Shown here: positions 1-12,889 of the stretch, piece after piece
Layout of the letters: the number at the start of each line of letters is the position of its first letter
Position numbering within the stretch: the stretch's first letter is position 1
Assembly: GCA_027625915.1 (NCBI GenBank)
Contig: JANTQA010000023.1
Span: forward strand, 2,542,001 to 2,606,000
From: Anaeramoeba flamelloides
Taxonomy: Eukaryota; Metamonada; Anaeramoebidae
Direction: 5' to 3'
Length of the DNA stretch: 64,000 bases
Notes under the pieces: model-generated
Told to the model about the DNA's origin: nothing
Databases searched by the model: none
Seen by the model: the letters and a program-made list of their open reading frames with translations, nothing else
Program-made: the position numbers and the translations under genes

Positions 1-2850
1 ATTAATGGTGAAAAACCGAACAAAAATGTCTGTAGATTGCTGTAAAGTGCCCAGGTAATCCAAAATTCGAAAGAATAAAGAAAAATCAAAGATTACACTC
101 AATTTTTTTAAAGAAATGGAAAACTAAAACGAAGTATTCTTGACTTTTATTCAAAATTATTTTATTTAATTTTGGGTTTATTTCAAAAATTTTAAAAAAG
201 CTAATGGATGTGTAGGTCAAGTGGCTAGGTTTTTTACAATTTCAGTAATTGATCTAAAACTTAACTGTGAAATCAAAAAAAAATATATCTAAACTAGATT
301 CCAAAAATTTGGACACTGTTTAAACAGTTGAAAGAACATCATTACTGCACTTTAAATTCAAATTGGAAAGAATTTCGATTTTACAAACAATTTCATTTTT
401 TGTCTTTTTTGTTTTGTTTTCATTTCCTTTTTTGCAGTTATTTAAACTGTTTCGTTAGATCTCGAATTTTTTTTTCAATGATTGATAGAAGGTCAGTGTT
501 GAGTTTTTTAAATTGGAAAATCAAATACAATTGGTAGATGGTATCTTATCATTTGATCGATCAACAATTGTTGGTGAAATTTCAACAAATTTACCAATAC
601 ATTTTTTGTTCAGCTCGTTTAATTATTTTGGACACACCTGTTTTTATTTTTGAGTTTTTAATTTTTTTCTTTTATTTGGATGAAAATGATTACTTATAAA
701 AACATTAATACCATGTAATTTAAATGTATTTTTATATTATGTTTGATAAAATACAATAAATTGGGTTTTTTTTTTGCCTATTTTTGATTTTGGGTGTGTC
801 CAAATTTTTGGAACAGGGTTTATTTTTTAATTTAAAATAATAAATAATTCTTAAATAGTTAAAATATTTTATTCCCCATTAGAAAGATATTTAATAAATG
901 TAAAATACTTTTTAAAGATTTTATTATAATATTTTTAATGTGAAGAAAAAAAAATTCAATTTTTTGATTATTACTATTGAAAAAAATCTTCAGAGAACTT
1001 GTGAAATCGAATTTTTCTAAATTAAATTTGAAAATATCTTTAATAATTATTGTTAATCAAAAATATCTTTTATTAACTATTAATATTTATGAGAAGTGAA
1101 GTTATTAAAAACTGAAAAAGTAAAAAATGTATAATTATTTTTTGAAAAAAAATTTTTAATTATAGTCATGATGTGCAAACAATTATGTATTTATATTTTA
1201 ATTATTATTTACTAAATCTGGAAATATCCAAAACTAAAAAAAAACTTCTTATATGTACACAAGACAGACCTTTCTAAAAAAAAAATAAAACAAGTTATTT
1301 AAAAACCGAAAATATTCTTTAATAGATCATAAAAAAACAAAACAACAACCAATAATTTTTATTATTTTATTAAATTATTGATTTTGTGATTAAATACCTT
1401 ATATTTTTCAACAAGGGAACTCTATATTGTGGGTAAATAATAAAACAATTTTATTTTGGTAATTATTTATAAATTTAGTAAAAAAACCGAAAATATAAAA
1501 TAATTCGTTTTACACTTACACCCCCCACCCAGAAATTAAATAAATAAATTATAAATATTCTCAAATAACTTTTTATAAGAATATAGGGGTTGTTATTAGA
1601 TTTACAGCTAATTACATAAAATTATAAAATATTTGAAATTTCAACATATTTAATAAATCATTAAAAACCAAAGATCAATTAATTCTGATTTGCAAGTATT
1701 AAATATTTGATCTATTTTTTTTGTTTTTTTTTCGATTAAGATTAAAATTTACATGTTTTTAGTTGAAAAAAAGAATCACCAAATAACCAAAATTGTTATT
1801 TCAGAAAAAAATAACAACAGTTTTATGGGTTTTCCTCCCTTTTTTTGAAATATACGAATTTAAACGAAAAATATTAGATATTTTGATAAAAAACTAATTA
1901 TGTACAATTAAATCTCTAAAAATGAAAATTTATTTCTCAAAATTTGATAAAGTTAATATTATCATGTTTAAGTGTAAAATTTATTAAAAATAAGTGATTT
2001 ATTATCATTTGGGAAGAAATAAATGAATTACATTTTTTTTTTTAAATTAATTACTCCACAAAATATTTAAATTCATTATAAAATGTTTTTTTCTATTTTA
2101 AAAATAAATATTATTCTGTTACCAAAAGTAAATCAAATTATAAAAATTTCACGTGTTGCCTTTTCCTATTATTGTACATGTTTATCAAAAAAGGCAAATA
2201 TTTTTTTTATTATTCATTACGAGATAGAATAAAATTAACATATTATTAATTAATTTATAAAGTGTAGCTTGAAAAAAAAATAATTTTTGATTATGTGAGA
2301 TATTATTGTTAATTCAATTAAATGTTTCAATGGTTTTATCATTTTTTTAAATATATTATAGTTTATTTTTATTTTATTTTTAAAATAATAATAAAATTTT
2401 AATTCTAAATTTTACAAAATTGTAGATAATGTTTCTTTTTAGGTTAAAACTAATTTGTTCGAAAAATATTCATTTTTCTGCTTTTATTTTTTTTTTTTGT
2501 TTCTAACTATTTTTTTGTTTAATAAATACCCTTTCTGGGAAAAGTCGGGGGTTTCAGGGAAAGGTTCCATTTTTTAATTGTAAACAAAGCACACCCAACA
2601 ATCTGGTTTATTGTTTAAAAAAAAAATACTAAATGAATTTAAAGACCTTTTTTTGTTTGAGATATCCAATTAAAAAAAAAAAGTATTCGGAAATAAAACT
2701 AAAAATAATAAATTTATTTAAATACAATGGTTTTAAATTTGTATGAAACAAATTATTTTTTCTTATATTCTATCTATGTGTTAATATATAATTATAGATA
2801 GATAGATATAGATATAATTAAATGTATAAGTTAAATCAATAAAAAAATTA
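1..2850. other. AT-rich intergenic region with one MITE
   Basis: No gene could be supported here. Apart from the transposon copy at 292-820 the stretch is low-complexity A/T sequence with many homopolymer runs. The short open frame near 328-537 lies inside the transposon copy and has no recognisable product. A short GC-richer patch near 2525-2610 and a C-run at about 1521 have no interpretation. Confidence 0.7.
292..820 (+). mobile_element. MITE, family 1, copy A (529 bp)
   Basis: Terminal inverted repeats contain TTCCAAAAATTTGGACAC at the left and its complement at the right, each 11 bases from a flanking TA dinucleotide (290-291 and 821-822). A second copy lies inverted at 25442-25987 and shares both ends and blocks of the interior, such as the stretch just inside the left end (TTTAAACAGTTGAAAGAA). 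There is no transposase frame, so this is a non-autonomous element. The TA flanks point to Tc1/mariner-type mobilisation, which is family knowledge and not proven here. Confidence 0.8.
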
Positions 2851-3873
2851 TTATAACTCTACTATATTTTTTTCATTCTTTTTTGAAAAAAAATCTTCTT
2901 CTTTGATCTGCAAAGAATAATAAATATTCATTATTGAAAATACCAAAGCTAAAATAAAGGGTGCCTCCGGAAAGAAATAATTCTTAGTTGAATAACTAAA
3001 AATTAAAGGATAAATATACTTTGAAATCATATTTACAAGGTTGGCACTCAAAGACAAAGACCCAAATAAAGTGTCTAGTTCCTTGTCATCCACAATAGAC
3101 TGAAAAAATGATTGAATAATTGTAAAGGATACCAAATGATAAATTAAGGGTATTATTAAGAAAAACATCCATGCTTTGTTCGCAAAAATGCAACATAAAT
3201 TTAAAATGAATTGGGCAATAAGTGCATCTGTTAGTGTTTTTTTGTTTCCTCTTTTTTTGATGGATAATTTTAATAAATAGCCCATTGAAGCTATTTGGAA
3301 AATTGATCCTTGGAACAATAAATAATAGATATTTGTATCTGATATTTGGAATTTTAATTTTAAATAAAATTGTAAAATTACTATAATACACGAATAATAT
3401 ATATTGTTGTTAAATAAATTCAAAAAGAAAAAGAAAAAAAAGAAAAAGAATAATTTAATAAATAAAAAATTAATATACTAAATATTTGAAATGGGATTAT
3501 CTGGCTAATTTTAAAATTTAAAAACCATCAAGTTTTGAAAATTCAAAATAAAAATACCATAAAATTAAAAAAAAAAATCTTACCTAAACAACAAGTACCA
3601 CCCAATGTGTTTAGAAATAAAATTGGTATCAAGGGTTTATATTTTGGTTTTTTAAAAATATATTTAAAAGATTCAGTTGGATTTATTTTTTTCCATTCAA
3701 ATTTTGTTGCTAAATTTTCTCTTTTTGATTCTGGTATAAGTAAACTTACAAAGACACCATCAATAAACGTTAGAATAGATGCAATTAAAAACATATTTTG
3801 GTTGGTGAATTCAGAGTTTGTTAAAATAAAGGCCATAATCAACCCAAAAACCATACCAGCACCCCCGCATCCC

Positions 3874-3916
<43 letters not shown>

Positions 3917-4455
3917 TGTAATGAAAAAATAATTATTTAAATGATATTAATTATATTCAATATTATGAAAGAAAAAAAAATATATACACTGAAAAAATAA
4001 TATGTAAATGAAAATTATTGTTCATTGAATAAAAGTAAAGAAAAAAAAACAAATAATATTGAAACTTCTGAAAAGGTGAAAATAATTACATGTACTAAAC
4101 CCATTTTTTTTGAAAATTCTTCTTTAGCAACAAGATCTGACAAATAACTTCCAAGAACTTGTGAACTTGAATCCGAAAAACCATGCATCATGCGTGATAT
4201 TAAGATGATGACTGGGGTTGTTGCATTGGATAAAATGAACCAGTCAAGGGATGAAGCAAATAGAATTAAAACAAGCGAAGTTTTCCTTCCATATCTATCA
4301 GAAAATACACTGAAAAATGAATTTCCGAATAATTGGGTCAAATAATATAATGTCTCGCAAATCCCAAAGAATTTTGATGCTGCTGGTATATCTTTATCAT
4401 GATACAAATCCGTTACAAAAAATGAGGAAAATGAGACAGTTGTTATTCCTAGGGT
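2851..4455 (-). CDS. Major facilitator superfamily transporter, 5' exon not found
   Basis: Three exons can be joined: 4455-4090, 3872-3584 and 3380-2851 (stop TAA). Their phases agree (0, then 1), giving at least 394 residues with about 11-12 hydrophobic segments. The loop between membrane segments 2 and 3 reads SDRYGRK, the MFS signature. RMMHGF in segment 4, KKMGLV before segment 5 and GGAGMVFG at the exon junction fit the TetA-like/MFSD14-like drug:H+ antiporter branch. The substrate cannot be told. Exon 1 as listed begins within membrane segment 1 just after an AG acceptor (4457-4456), so at least one upstream exon with the start codon is missing. I looked from 4460 to 4900 and found no convincing candidate. 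The first intron (3873-4089) ends in a trinucleotide repeat at its acceptor. Confidence 0.85.
3874..3917. repeat. (ATT)n trinucleotide tract at an intron acceptor
   Basis: About fourteen ATT units lie inside the first recognised intron of the MFS gene. Read on the coding strand they are AAT units running directly into the acceptor AG, so the tract takes the place of a normal pyrimidine-rich 3' splice region. Confidence 0.9.
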
Positions 4456-7400
4456 CTATATTGTATGAAATGTACGTATTTTTGAGAAAATAAAAAAAGT
4501 GAAATTAGTTTTCATTTTTCAACAAGTGTGTTTAAAATATTTTTTTTAAGGTCAACTGATCCTTTTAAAAAAATATAATTATTTGGTGGCCATAGATTAA
4601 GTTTTTTTTGAATACAATTGATTTTAGCTCAATTGGGAAATTGAAAGTTCATTGTGAAAAAATTTATATTTTTTCTAATAATTGTTTCAAATAGTAAATT
4701 GTTGTACAGATTGAAATTTTTGAATTTTATTGGTAAATTTTGGATCAAAAATTATTTTAATTTTGCATGCTATTTGAAAAAAAAAAAACAAATAATTTGA
4801 TCAGTAAAAACTTTTTAAAAAGGCGGGGACTAAAAGATTTCATAGGTTTTAGTCAAGCGACAAAAAAAGGATGTTTTAAACGGTTTATGTAAGACCTTTT
4901 CAAACATTTAGTCATTTTAAATCAATACTGATAAATGGCAATTTATGTATGGAAATTTTTAATTGATTTTCTTTTTTGAAATTTTTCTGATCAAGCTTTG
5001 AATAAAGCATCTTATGAAGACACTGTGAAGAAACTCTGTGAAATTAGTTGTTCTTCAAAATATTCTTTGTTAGAGACTATTTGATAAGAAACAGTTCGAA
5101 GATTTATAAAAATGGAAATTGAACTAAAAATTTTTTGAAATTTATTTGAATTTATCAGTATTACTTGGAAATTCTAAAAATAATCACAGTTTGTTTCAAA
5201 GCTTTGATAAACTCTATTATGTTTGTTTTAAAAACAATTTCGATGTAAAGTGCATAGAATTTGTACTTAGTATTGATTATTATCAAAAAAAAAGTGAAAA
5301 AAGGGATGATGTATTTTTACAAAATTTGTATTTTTTACAAAGATCTTTTTGAATTGATAAGATCAGCAAATAATTATATTTACTGTTGTGGAAAAAAATT
5401 GGGATACGGAAAAAAAGTGTGTTACTTATTTTGTCAAAAATTAAAAATTTAATTGCCAACAGTTAGTTTAGATTTTTTAGAGACATTTGAACCTAAGAAA
5501 ACACATATGATTTATTTTCAATTACAACTTATTTTGATTATAGACATTTCTAATGATGAAGATAATCATTTAGCAATGAGTAAAAATCAAGGTTCTAGTC
5601 AAATTAAAAATAATATATTTTAAATCAAAAGCCGAATAGGAAGTGTTTAGTCAAATGCCTTAAAATAATACTTCAATTTTTTCTGCTCAGATTTTGGTTT
5701 TTTATTCATTCTGATGAACAGTTATTTGGAACCTAAAACAGAAATTATTATTTTTTAATCGGAAAACAAAAGTAATATCAAAAGATGGAGAGATTCATTT
5801 GAAACAGCTGAACAAAAGAGGATTTAAAGTGTCTACTATTTAGGAAACAAACTTGAATAGTGTATGTTTTAGTGTCTTGGAAGAGGTACTTTTCCACAAT
5901 TTTTAAAAACTGCTTTCATATTTAAAAATAAAAAGCAAAAAGGATCATTTTGGTCACATCATTGAAAAAAAAAAAAATTCTTTAAAAAATCAATTATTTT
6001 CACAAAAGGATATCATAAGTTTTTCGTAGTGTCTACAAAACTGAAAAAATATCATGTTTTGTTTTGATTTTTAAAATCTATAATGTTACACCTTTGAAAA
6101 ATTTTACTTGAATTAATATTTTTCTTTTGGTTTTTGAAAATCGTCCAAACCATTTAAAAGGAAGTTTTCTATAGATTGGTTTGTTATTATGAGATTTTTG
6201 TTTTCATTGTGATGTAAATCTAAAAAACACTCGTAATTTATTGTTTTTTCTAGTCTGAATATTGATTAGACATGTGAAAAAAATAACTAAATAATGAGGA
6301 GGAAATATAGTCTTGAAAAGTAAGTTATATTTGTTTACATAGACATTTATAATTCAAAAATTCCAGTTTTAAATTTTCTCAATCATGAAGTGAGGTTGAG
6401 AAAAAGATTGGAAAATAGAATACCTCCCTTTTACTTTTTTTTGTATTCACAAAAAATTTGTCAGGCAAAAAAAGAAATCAAAAAATAATCTTTTTTGTCT
6501 CTCAAATTGAGTACCTATCATTCAACAAAAAGATGGTAACGATCGAGTATTTTTATGAGTGTGTTAGGTTTTTAATACATTTTGTTTAATTACAAAGCAA
6601 ATCTTTTTTAAAAAAGTAGAAAACTAATCATCTGGGATGTGAAAAAACAAAATCTTTCTCACAGTTTGATTCTACCTAACGACCATTTTTCTTAATAAAA
6701 TGGTTTGTTCCTTTCTTCTTTTGTTAAAAAATCTTTTTTGATCAATAATTTAAAAAAGATAAAAATAAAAGAAATAGTAAACAAGAAGAAAAGTTCTACT
6801 TACAACCCAATAGATGAAATTTTCAATCAGCAGTAAGGTGGTTGTGGAAAATTTTAAATTGAAGCTGGTCTTTTTAACCATTTTGTCCTTTATTGTATTA
6901 AACATGATCAAATTAGGTTAATCGAAAAAAAAAATGATAAAAACCTATGTTAATTTAATTATTTATCAACATTTGAAAAGAAGAAAGATTTTCCCATTTA
7001 AAGGAATGGGTGATGAGTTTTAGAAATTTTTGATTACTTGTCAAAATTTATTTAAAATTTTGGATATTTGCATGATAAAGAAAAAGTTATTAACGAAATC
7101 ACTCAGAGGGTCTTTAGTTCGGGTGTTGTTTGGTCTCGTCAATGGATTATCAATAATTAAGAATTAAATTTTCTTTTCAGAAAAAAAACTTTTTTTTGTG
7201 ACAAAAACAGGCAAATTCATCACTATTTGAAGAAAGCCAAAAACTAAATAATAATCTTCAGATTGGATGCATTTTCTTCTCTAAAATATCAATTCCAATT
7301 GGAAAAAATTCTAAAAATAAAATTTTTTATTATCTTTTATTGTACTCAAAATCAAATCGTCGAAATAATAACGATCGTATATGGTTCCTTGTTTTTTTTT

Positions 7401-8214
7401 TATTACTCAGTGTTTCAAGATCAACGTGTAACTTGAGCTTCAAAAATTAAATAATTTTTTTTAATTCTTTTAAATAGCCAGTTAATTGAAACTTTAAAAA
7501 GGTATTTATCAAGTGTGTTATTCAAAAAATAAATGGAATTAGTGTTATTTTTCGAAGGTACAAGTTTTTAAGGTGAAAAAGACTTTTTCGAAATTGGAAA
7601 AAAAAATTATTTAACTCTTGATTAAGACCAAATACTAATTAAAAATTAAACAGTAGGCGTTTTTTTGCATTATAGATCTCAATATCTCAACAATAAAAAA
7701 CAAGTAAGTTGGGTTTGAAAAAAACATTTAGAGAGTAATCTTATATTTCTACTTTAAAGGGCACTGAATTTTAATTTTGAAAATTAATATGTTAGTCTTG
7801 AAGTGTCTATCTTTGGTACTTTTTATGATCTCCAATATTTTTTTTTTTTTTTTTTTTCATTTTTCATATAAGTACTTTTTATCTAAAGAATGTTACAAAA
7901 TACAAAGTTTGTCAAATATCGAGTGGATATACAAAAATAAATGTTCATTAGTTCAAATCAAATCAAATTGATTGTATACAGAAAGAAAACAATTTATTTC
8001 ATTTTTTTAGAAATTAATACGTTCGGAAATCTAAAACAAGAAAAGTTTGGTAATTATTTTTTGTTAATTCTAATTTTTTGGATTATGGGGTCTTTCAATT
8101 TTTTCTTTAATTTAATCACACTTAATGAGATTTAAAAATGAACATATTGTCTTTAGGTAAAGTTAAATTAAATTAATTAAATCAAAGAAAGGATCTTAAT
8201 TTCTATTGTTTTTG

Positions 8215-9000
8215 TCAATTGTGTAAAATAAAACAGAAAACCTCAAGAAAACCTATGGGAATTTTTTTTTTAATTTTAGAAATAAAAAGAAAATTTCAAA
8301 AATTTTCTTTCTATTTCTCAAATTGAAAAAAAATAACGACGCCTTTCCAGTTTTAAAAGAATAGAGTAAAGCCAAAGATTTTACCCAACCCTTTTGAGTC
8401 CTGGAAAACCCAAGGACCACACAGCCTATGAAAATAATCGTAAAATCTGGATTTCTGAATTAAAAAAAATAATTCTTCAATTATTTTAAATAATAATAAT
8501 ATTTTTAATATTAATAATAAACAATATTAAATATATTTATTAGCTCTAGTAGATAATAAAACTATGTTTGTATCTTTTAAAGCATTTCTAAATTCAAGTT
8601 TAGGAATTTGGAAAGTGCCTTAGAGTGCCTATGTATTCTTGAGGTTTTTTGTTTTATTTGTTAATTTTTCTATGTTTTCTTGAGGTTTTACATTTTATTT
8701 GTGAAGTGTTCTAGGTTTTTTTCACTTTAGAAATAAACCGAAAATTTATTAAAATTTTCTGTTTATTTCTAAAGTAAAAAAAAAACCCAACGAAAATCAA
8801 TAGATTTTCCGAATAATATAGAAAACCTCAAAAAAACCTAGAACATTTCAGAAATAAATATAAAACTCAAAAAAACCTAACGAAAATCAATGGATTTTTC
8901 AAAGAAACAGAAAACTCAAGAAAACTTAAAGGCGTTTTTTTACTTTCAGAAATAAAACAAAAATTTTACAAAATTTTTGGTATATTTATCAAATATATAA
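8215..9000. repeat. Nested palindromes and direct repeats
   Basis: The clearest unit is at 8724-8775: two 24-base arms matching at 23 positions around a 4-base loop (ATTA), with arm core AAATAAACCGAAAATTT. A weaker one is at 8278-8316. Around them, blocks such as AACCTCAAGAAAACCTA and AACGAAAATCAATAGATTTT recur in direct and inverted order; the second block appears at about 8790 and again at about 8885, giving a unit of about 95 bases. The same palindrome core reappears near 11215-11263. Confidence 0.75.
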
Positions 9001-9368
9001 AAGCCTAACATTAAAAAAAGGAACGCTAACCCCCCCCTTAAATTACAATAAAAACAATTTCTATTTTTTTTTTTTTTTTTTTTTTGAAATAAATATCATT
9101 CTAAATTGTTTACCCTATCAAAATAATAAATTGAAAGTGTAATATGATTTTTTTAGCAACCAATAAGAACTAACTATTAAATCTAATTAATTCACTTTTA
9201 TATTATGATAAACTAATAAAATTCTGATTTTTTTAAAAATTTTCAAAAAAATGAATCAAAACATAAAAAAAGGTTGATTTAAAATTTTAAAACGAGGATT
9301 ACCTATTTTTTATTATTGAAAACACCATGATAGAAAAATATTTACAATAAGATTTTTAATAAGGAAAT

Positions 9369-9779
9369 ATACACCACACACGTGTAAATATAGAATTTTG
9401 TAAAAAAGAGAATTTTGTAAAAAAGAGATTTTTTACAATTTTCAAGATAAATAAAGAGTTATATGCATTTACTCAAATTTTGATTATAGTAAACGAAAAC
9501 TCCCGTTTTGTTTTTTTTTACCTCAACTGGATTTTCAATATAAAATCATTTGGTGAATACCAATACTTTGATTGTAAAATGATATTTTTTGAAAATATTT
9601 AGAGATTGGTATTTAACAAATGATTGTTTGATTAAAATTAGGAATAATCAATAAAGATAATCAGATATTTTATCATTTGGGATTATCAAAATTTGTGTAA
9701 ATGTATGAAACTCTTTATTTATCTCGAAAATTGTAGAAAATCTTTTTTTTTACAAAATTCATATTCGCACTTGTGTATA
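9369..9779. mobile_element. Foldback (long inverted repeat) element
   Basis: The left arm (about 9369-9495) and right arm (about 9665-9779) are imperfect inverted copies of about 110 bases. Both carry AATTTTGTAAAAAA, a block ending TACAATTTT, and AGATAAATAAAGAGTT, in mirrored order. The outer ends read TATACAC on both sides. The left arm contains an extra tandem copy of an 18-base unit (9391-9426). The interior of about 170 bases codes for nothing. It resembles a MITE or foldback transposon; its exact ends are uncertain by a few bases. Confidence 0.65.
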
Positions 9780-11089
9780 GATAGCAATTTACAATATTAC
9801 AATTTTATAAAGAAATATATATTTTCAAAGATTGTTTTGGCTTGATGTACTTAACAGAAGAAAAAGAAACAAAAAAGTAAATTAAAATAAGTAAAAAAAC
9901 CAAATAATAATTAATTAAAAGATAAAATAGTAGATTAAGTATAACAATAGTTTTTCTAAATACTTTCTTTTTAAATGGGATTTAACTGTCATTGATATGT
10001 GCTTAAAAAATTGTTCAAAATTTAAAAAAATTTTTTGAGATCTCCAAAAATATCCATCATATTTCTGTTCGTTTAATAAATCAAAATCGAGTTTGTTGAT
10101 TTGTTTGAAAATAATCTAATAAAATAATCTTTGTAGTTAATTTGTTTGTTTTTTTTTATCCAAATCACTTTTCACTTTTTCCTAAAATGTTAAGTTTTCA
10201 AAAAATCGGATATTTTAAATTATGAAATAATTTCATGTTGAAAAATATTTGGAATAGATTCTAAAATGACATTCTATATAATAGCAGAAATAGGATTGAG
10301 TTTATATTACAATACATCGATTTTTATACTAATCCATTGTCATTTTCACCCCTTAAAACGTATACCTCTACTATTAAAAAAAGCATATTGTCAACAATAT
10401 TAATTTCCAAAAGAAATTGAGTAATTTTGAACCAGAGATTTCATTGAAAGATAATAAAAATAATCTTCAATCTTTTATACTATTTGATAATTAAAAGTTT
10501 GTTTAGTTATTTTTCAAAATAATATCAACTTTAATCTGAAGTTTTTTAATACTCTTATTTCAAAACAATTATATGTGCTGATTCATTCTCTTAAAAAAAT
10601 GAATTGTTTTACTTAGTAAGGTCCGAGAGAAAGGAAGTTTACACCTTGTCATTATACTTACTATCACCCTTAAAATTATAAAGTTTCTGAATTTTTTTTT
10701 TTATGAATAAAAAAAGGATAACAAATCACCATCCAGAAAAAAATTTTTGAAAAAAAAATTAAACATTTAGTATTTTTTTTTTTTTTACTTTTTGATAGCC
10801 TCACTTATAATAAACACAATAAGTTAATAAAAGATCTTTGATGAAAATTTATTGTGTTTAGATATTTTTCAATTAAAGTTGGAAAATCCAATTTTTGAGT
10901 ATCATTTTTTTTTCAATTTAAAAGTAAAAAATTTGAATATTTTTTTCCTTTAGTTAAGATATTATAATCAGATATTTTAAAAGCTTTTTTAAATCAAATA
11001 AATATCCTTTAAATGGGTAACCAATTATTTTGAAAATTAAAGAATTATTTATTGATTGAAATTTTAAAAACATTTTTTTTTTTTTTTGA

Positions 11090-11430
11090 TTTTCCAATTA
11101 GGTTTTACATAATTTTTGAAATAAACAGAAAATCAAATAGATTTTACAAATAAAATAGAATACCTCAAGAAACGCTAGGCACCCGACGGACACTTTCGTT
11201 AGATTTTTTTTAATTTTGGAAATAAGCTGAAAATTTATTAAAATTTTCGGTTTATTCCAAAAAGTAAAAAAAAAAAAACTATAAAACCGTTGTTAGGTTT
11301 TTGGAGGATTTTTAAGGAATTGAGTAAAATCTTTGATCTTTCTCTGTTCTTTAGAATTCTGGAAAACTGCCGTTACATTTTTTTTTTAATTTGAGAAATA
11401 AAAAGAAAATTGTGAATATTTTTTTTTGAA
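11090..11430. repeat. Second cluster of the palindrome family
   Basis: At about 11215-11263 the core AAGCTGAAAATTT, loop ATTA and AAATTTTCGGTTTATT form an imperfect hairpin closely related to that at 8724-8775. The flanking text (CTCAAGAAACGCTAGG, then GAGTAAAATCTTTGATC) is also shared in part with the sequence around 8340-8440. A weaker hairpin-like segment follows at about 11388-11430. Confidence 0.6.
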
Positions 11431-12889
11431 TTTTTTAAATTAAAAAAAAGCTAGGTACTTGATGGTACTTGACAGACACTTTCGTTAGGTTTTCCAAAAT
11501 TTAAAAAAAATTAAAAAATCTTTGATTTACTCAATTCTTTTGAATTCTTCATAAAGCTAGGACATGGCAATAATCATCATTAGGATTTTTTCCCCCATTT
11601 CAGCTTTACTAGGCGACTAGAGTCTTTTTAAAACTATTAGTTGTTATCTCTTCAAAAACTATCCTCAAGTTGAATTTAAGGAAAATTCTATCCTTCCGTG
11701 TAAATAAAAATTATTATACCCGAAAAAAAAAGACCTATTTTTTTGATAGACTAGAGACTTTTAAAAATAATTGTTATACTAACAACAATAAATATAATAG
11801 CCACATGAACTTGAAGTACTATAATTTTGATTCTATTGTAAATAAATTCTATTATTGAACATGAAAGATAAAGGAACGAAGTTGTTTTGTCTAACTTTTT
11901 TTTTTCAATTTTATTTTTTCATAAAGTTATGTGCAAAAATGATTATATCATTTTGTATTTATTTTTGTTTAAAATTGTGTTTTTTTAATTCATACAGATA
12001 CTTTTTTGGGTAGACTCCCAATGATCACGAAACTTGGCAGTATATTTGATGTTTTTAAATGACAACAAATTCTATTTAATAAACAATTGGTAATGTTTGG
12101 GTTTGTTTGAATTTGAAAAAAGTATTTTGGATTGTCTGTTAATGTTTCTACTCCAAATCACTCTCTTTCCTAGAGAAATACAATAGAATGTTACTAAAGA
12201 CATTAAATACATGATTAAGTTTCCTGGGGATTTAGTGGGGTACCACGAAAGTTTACAAATTTGATGAAAAATCACGTTTTTATCAAAAAAAAATGAAAAA
12301 TTCAGAAATAATTTTTGAGCATGTGTATCTTATATCTCAACAATTTTTTAAATTTAAAAAACTAATTAAATAAAAACCAACCCTTCGAAACAGTAAATTA
12401 TAATCAAAAAGGTATTTACTCATGACAAATTAATTTATTTTTTCAAATAATGCCCATTACTTACAAACTCCTGTTATTTTCCATTAATAAATGAAGATAT
12501 TTCTTTCAGTCCTCGCAAATTATTTTACAAATTTAGAGTTGAAAAGTCCCAAATATCTTCGTAAACCCAATAATAAATGATATTTAGAAACACTTTAATT
12601 CGGTTTCCTTGTGGGACTTTGGGATAAAATATTAATTAATTAGAGCATTCTTGTTTTAACAATATTTTGGGTAAACTGCTTCAATTATCCAAAGTGATTA
12701 GGCATTAAGTGAATTATTTGCTCGAAGCGTTTCTCTCTAAGGATTTTTCAAACAAATGAATTTCAAACAATTAAACCCCAAAAAAGAGAAAAGGAAAAAA
12801 AAGATCTAATTGAAATTGATTTATTAGATATCAAAAAACTTTCAATATGGTTCTATTTTATAAGAATTTTTAAACAATAATAAGTTGTT

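Larger units (their letters stand above)
4456..12889. other. 8.4-kb gene-poor region with repeats
   Basis: No intact gene is visible. The part from about 4.9 to 7.2 kb is less repetitive than its surroundings and contains short, mutually frame-shifted coding-like runs (see findings). Palindromic and direct repeats occupy 8.2-9.0 and 11.1-11.4 kb, and a foldback element 9.4-9.8 kb. Open frames of 60-70 codons near 5146, 7777, 7941 and 11670 are of unknown or no significance. The first exon of the MFS gene may lie near the left end of this region. Confidence 0.6.

Noticed and set aside
4461-4560. Start exon of the MFS gene at the ATG near 4513
   Set aside because: Its frame runs into a stop at the acceptor, and the only internal donor would need an intron of about 20 bases with the wrong phase.
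8215-9000. CRISPR-like array
   Set aside because: The repeats are nested palindromes of unequal spacing without unique spacers, in a eukaryotic context.
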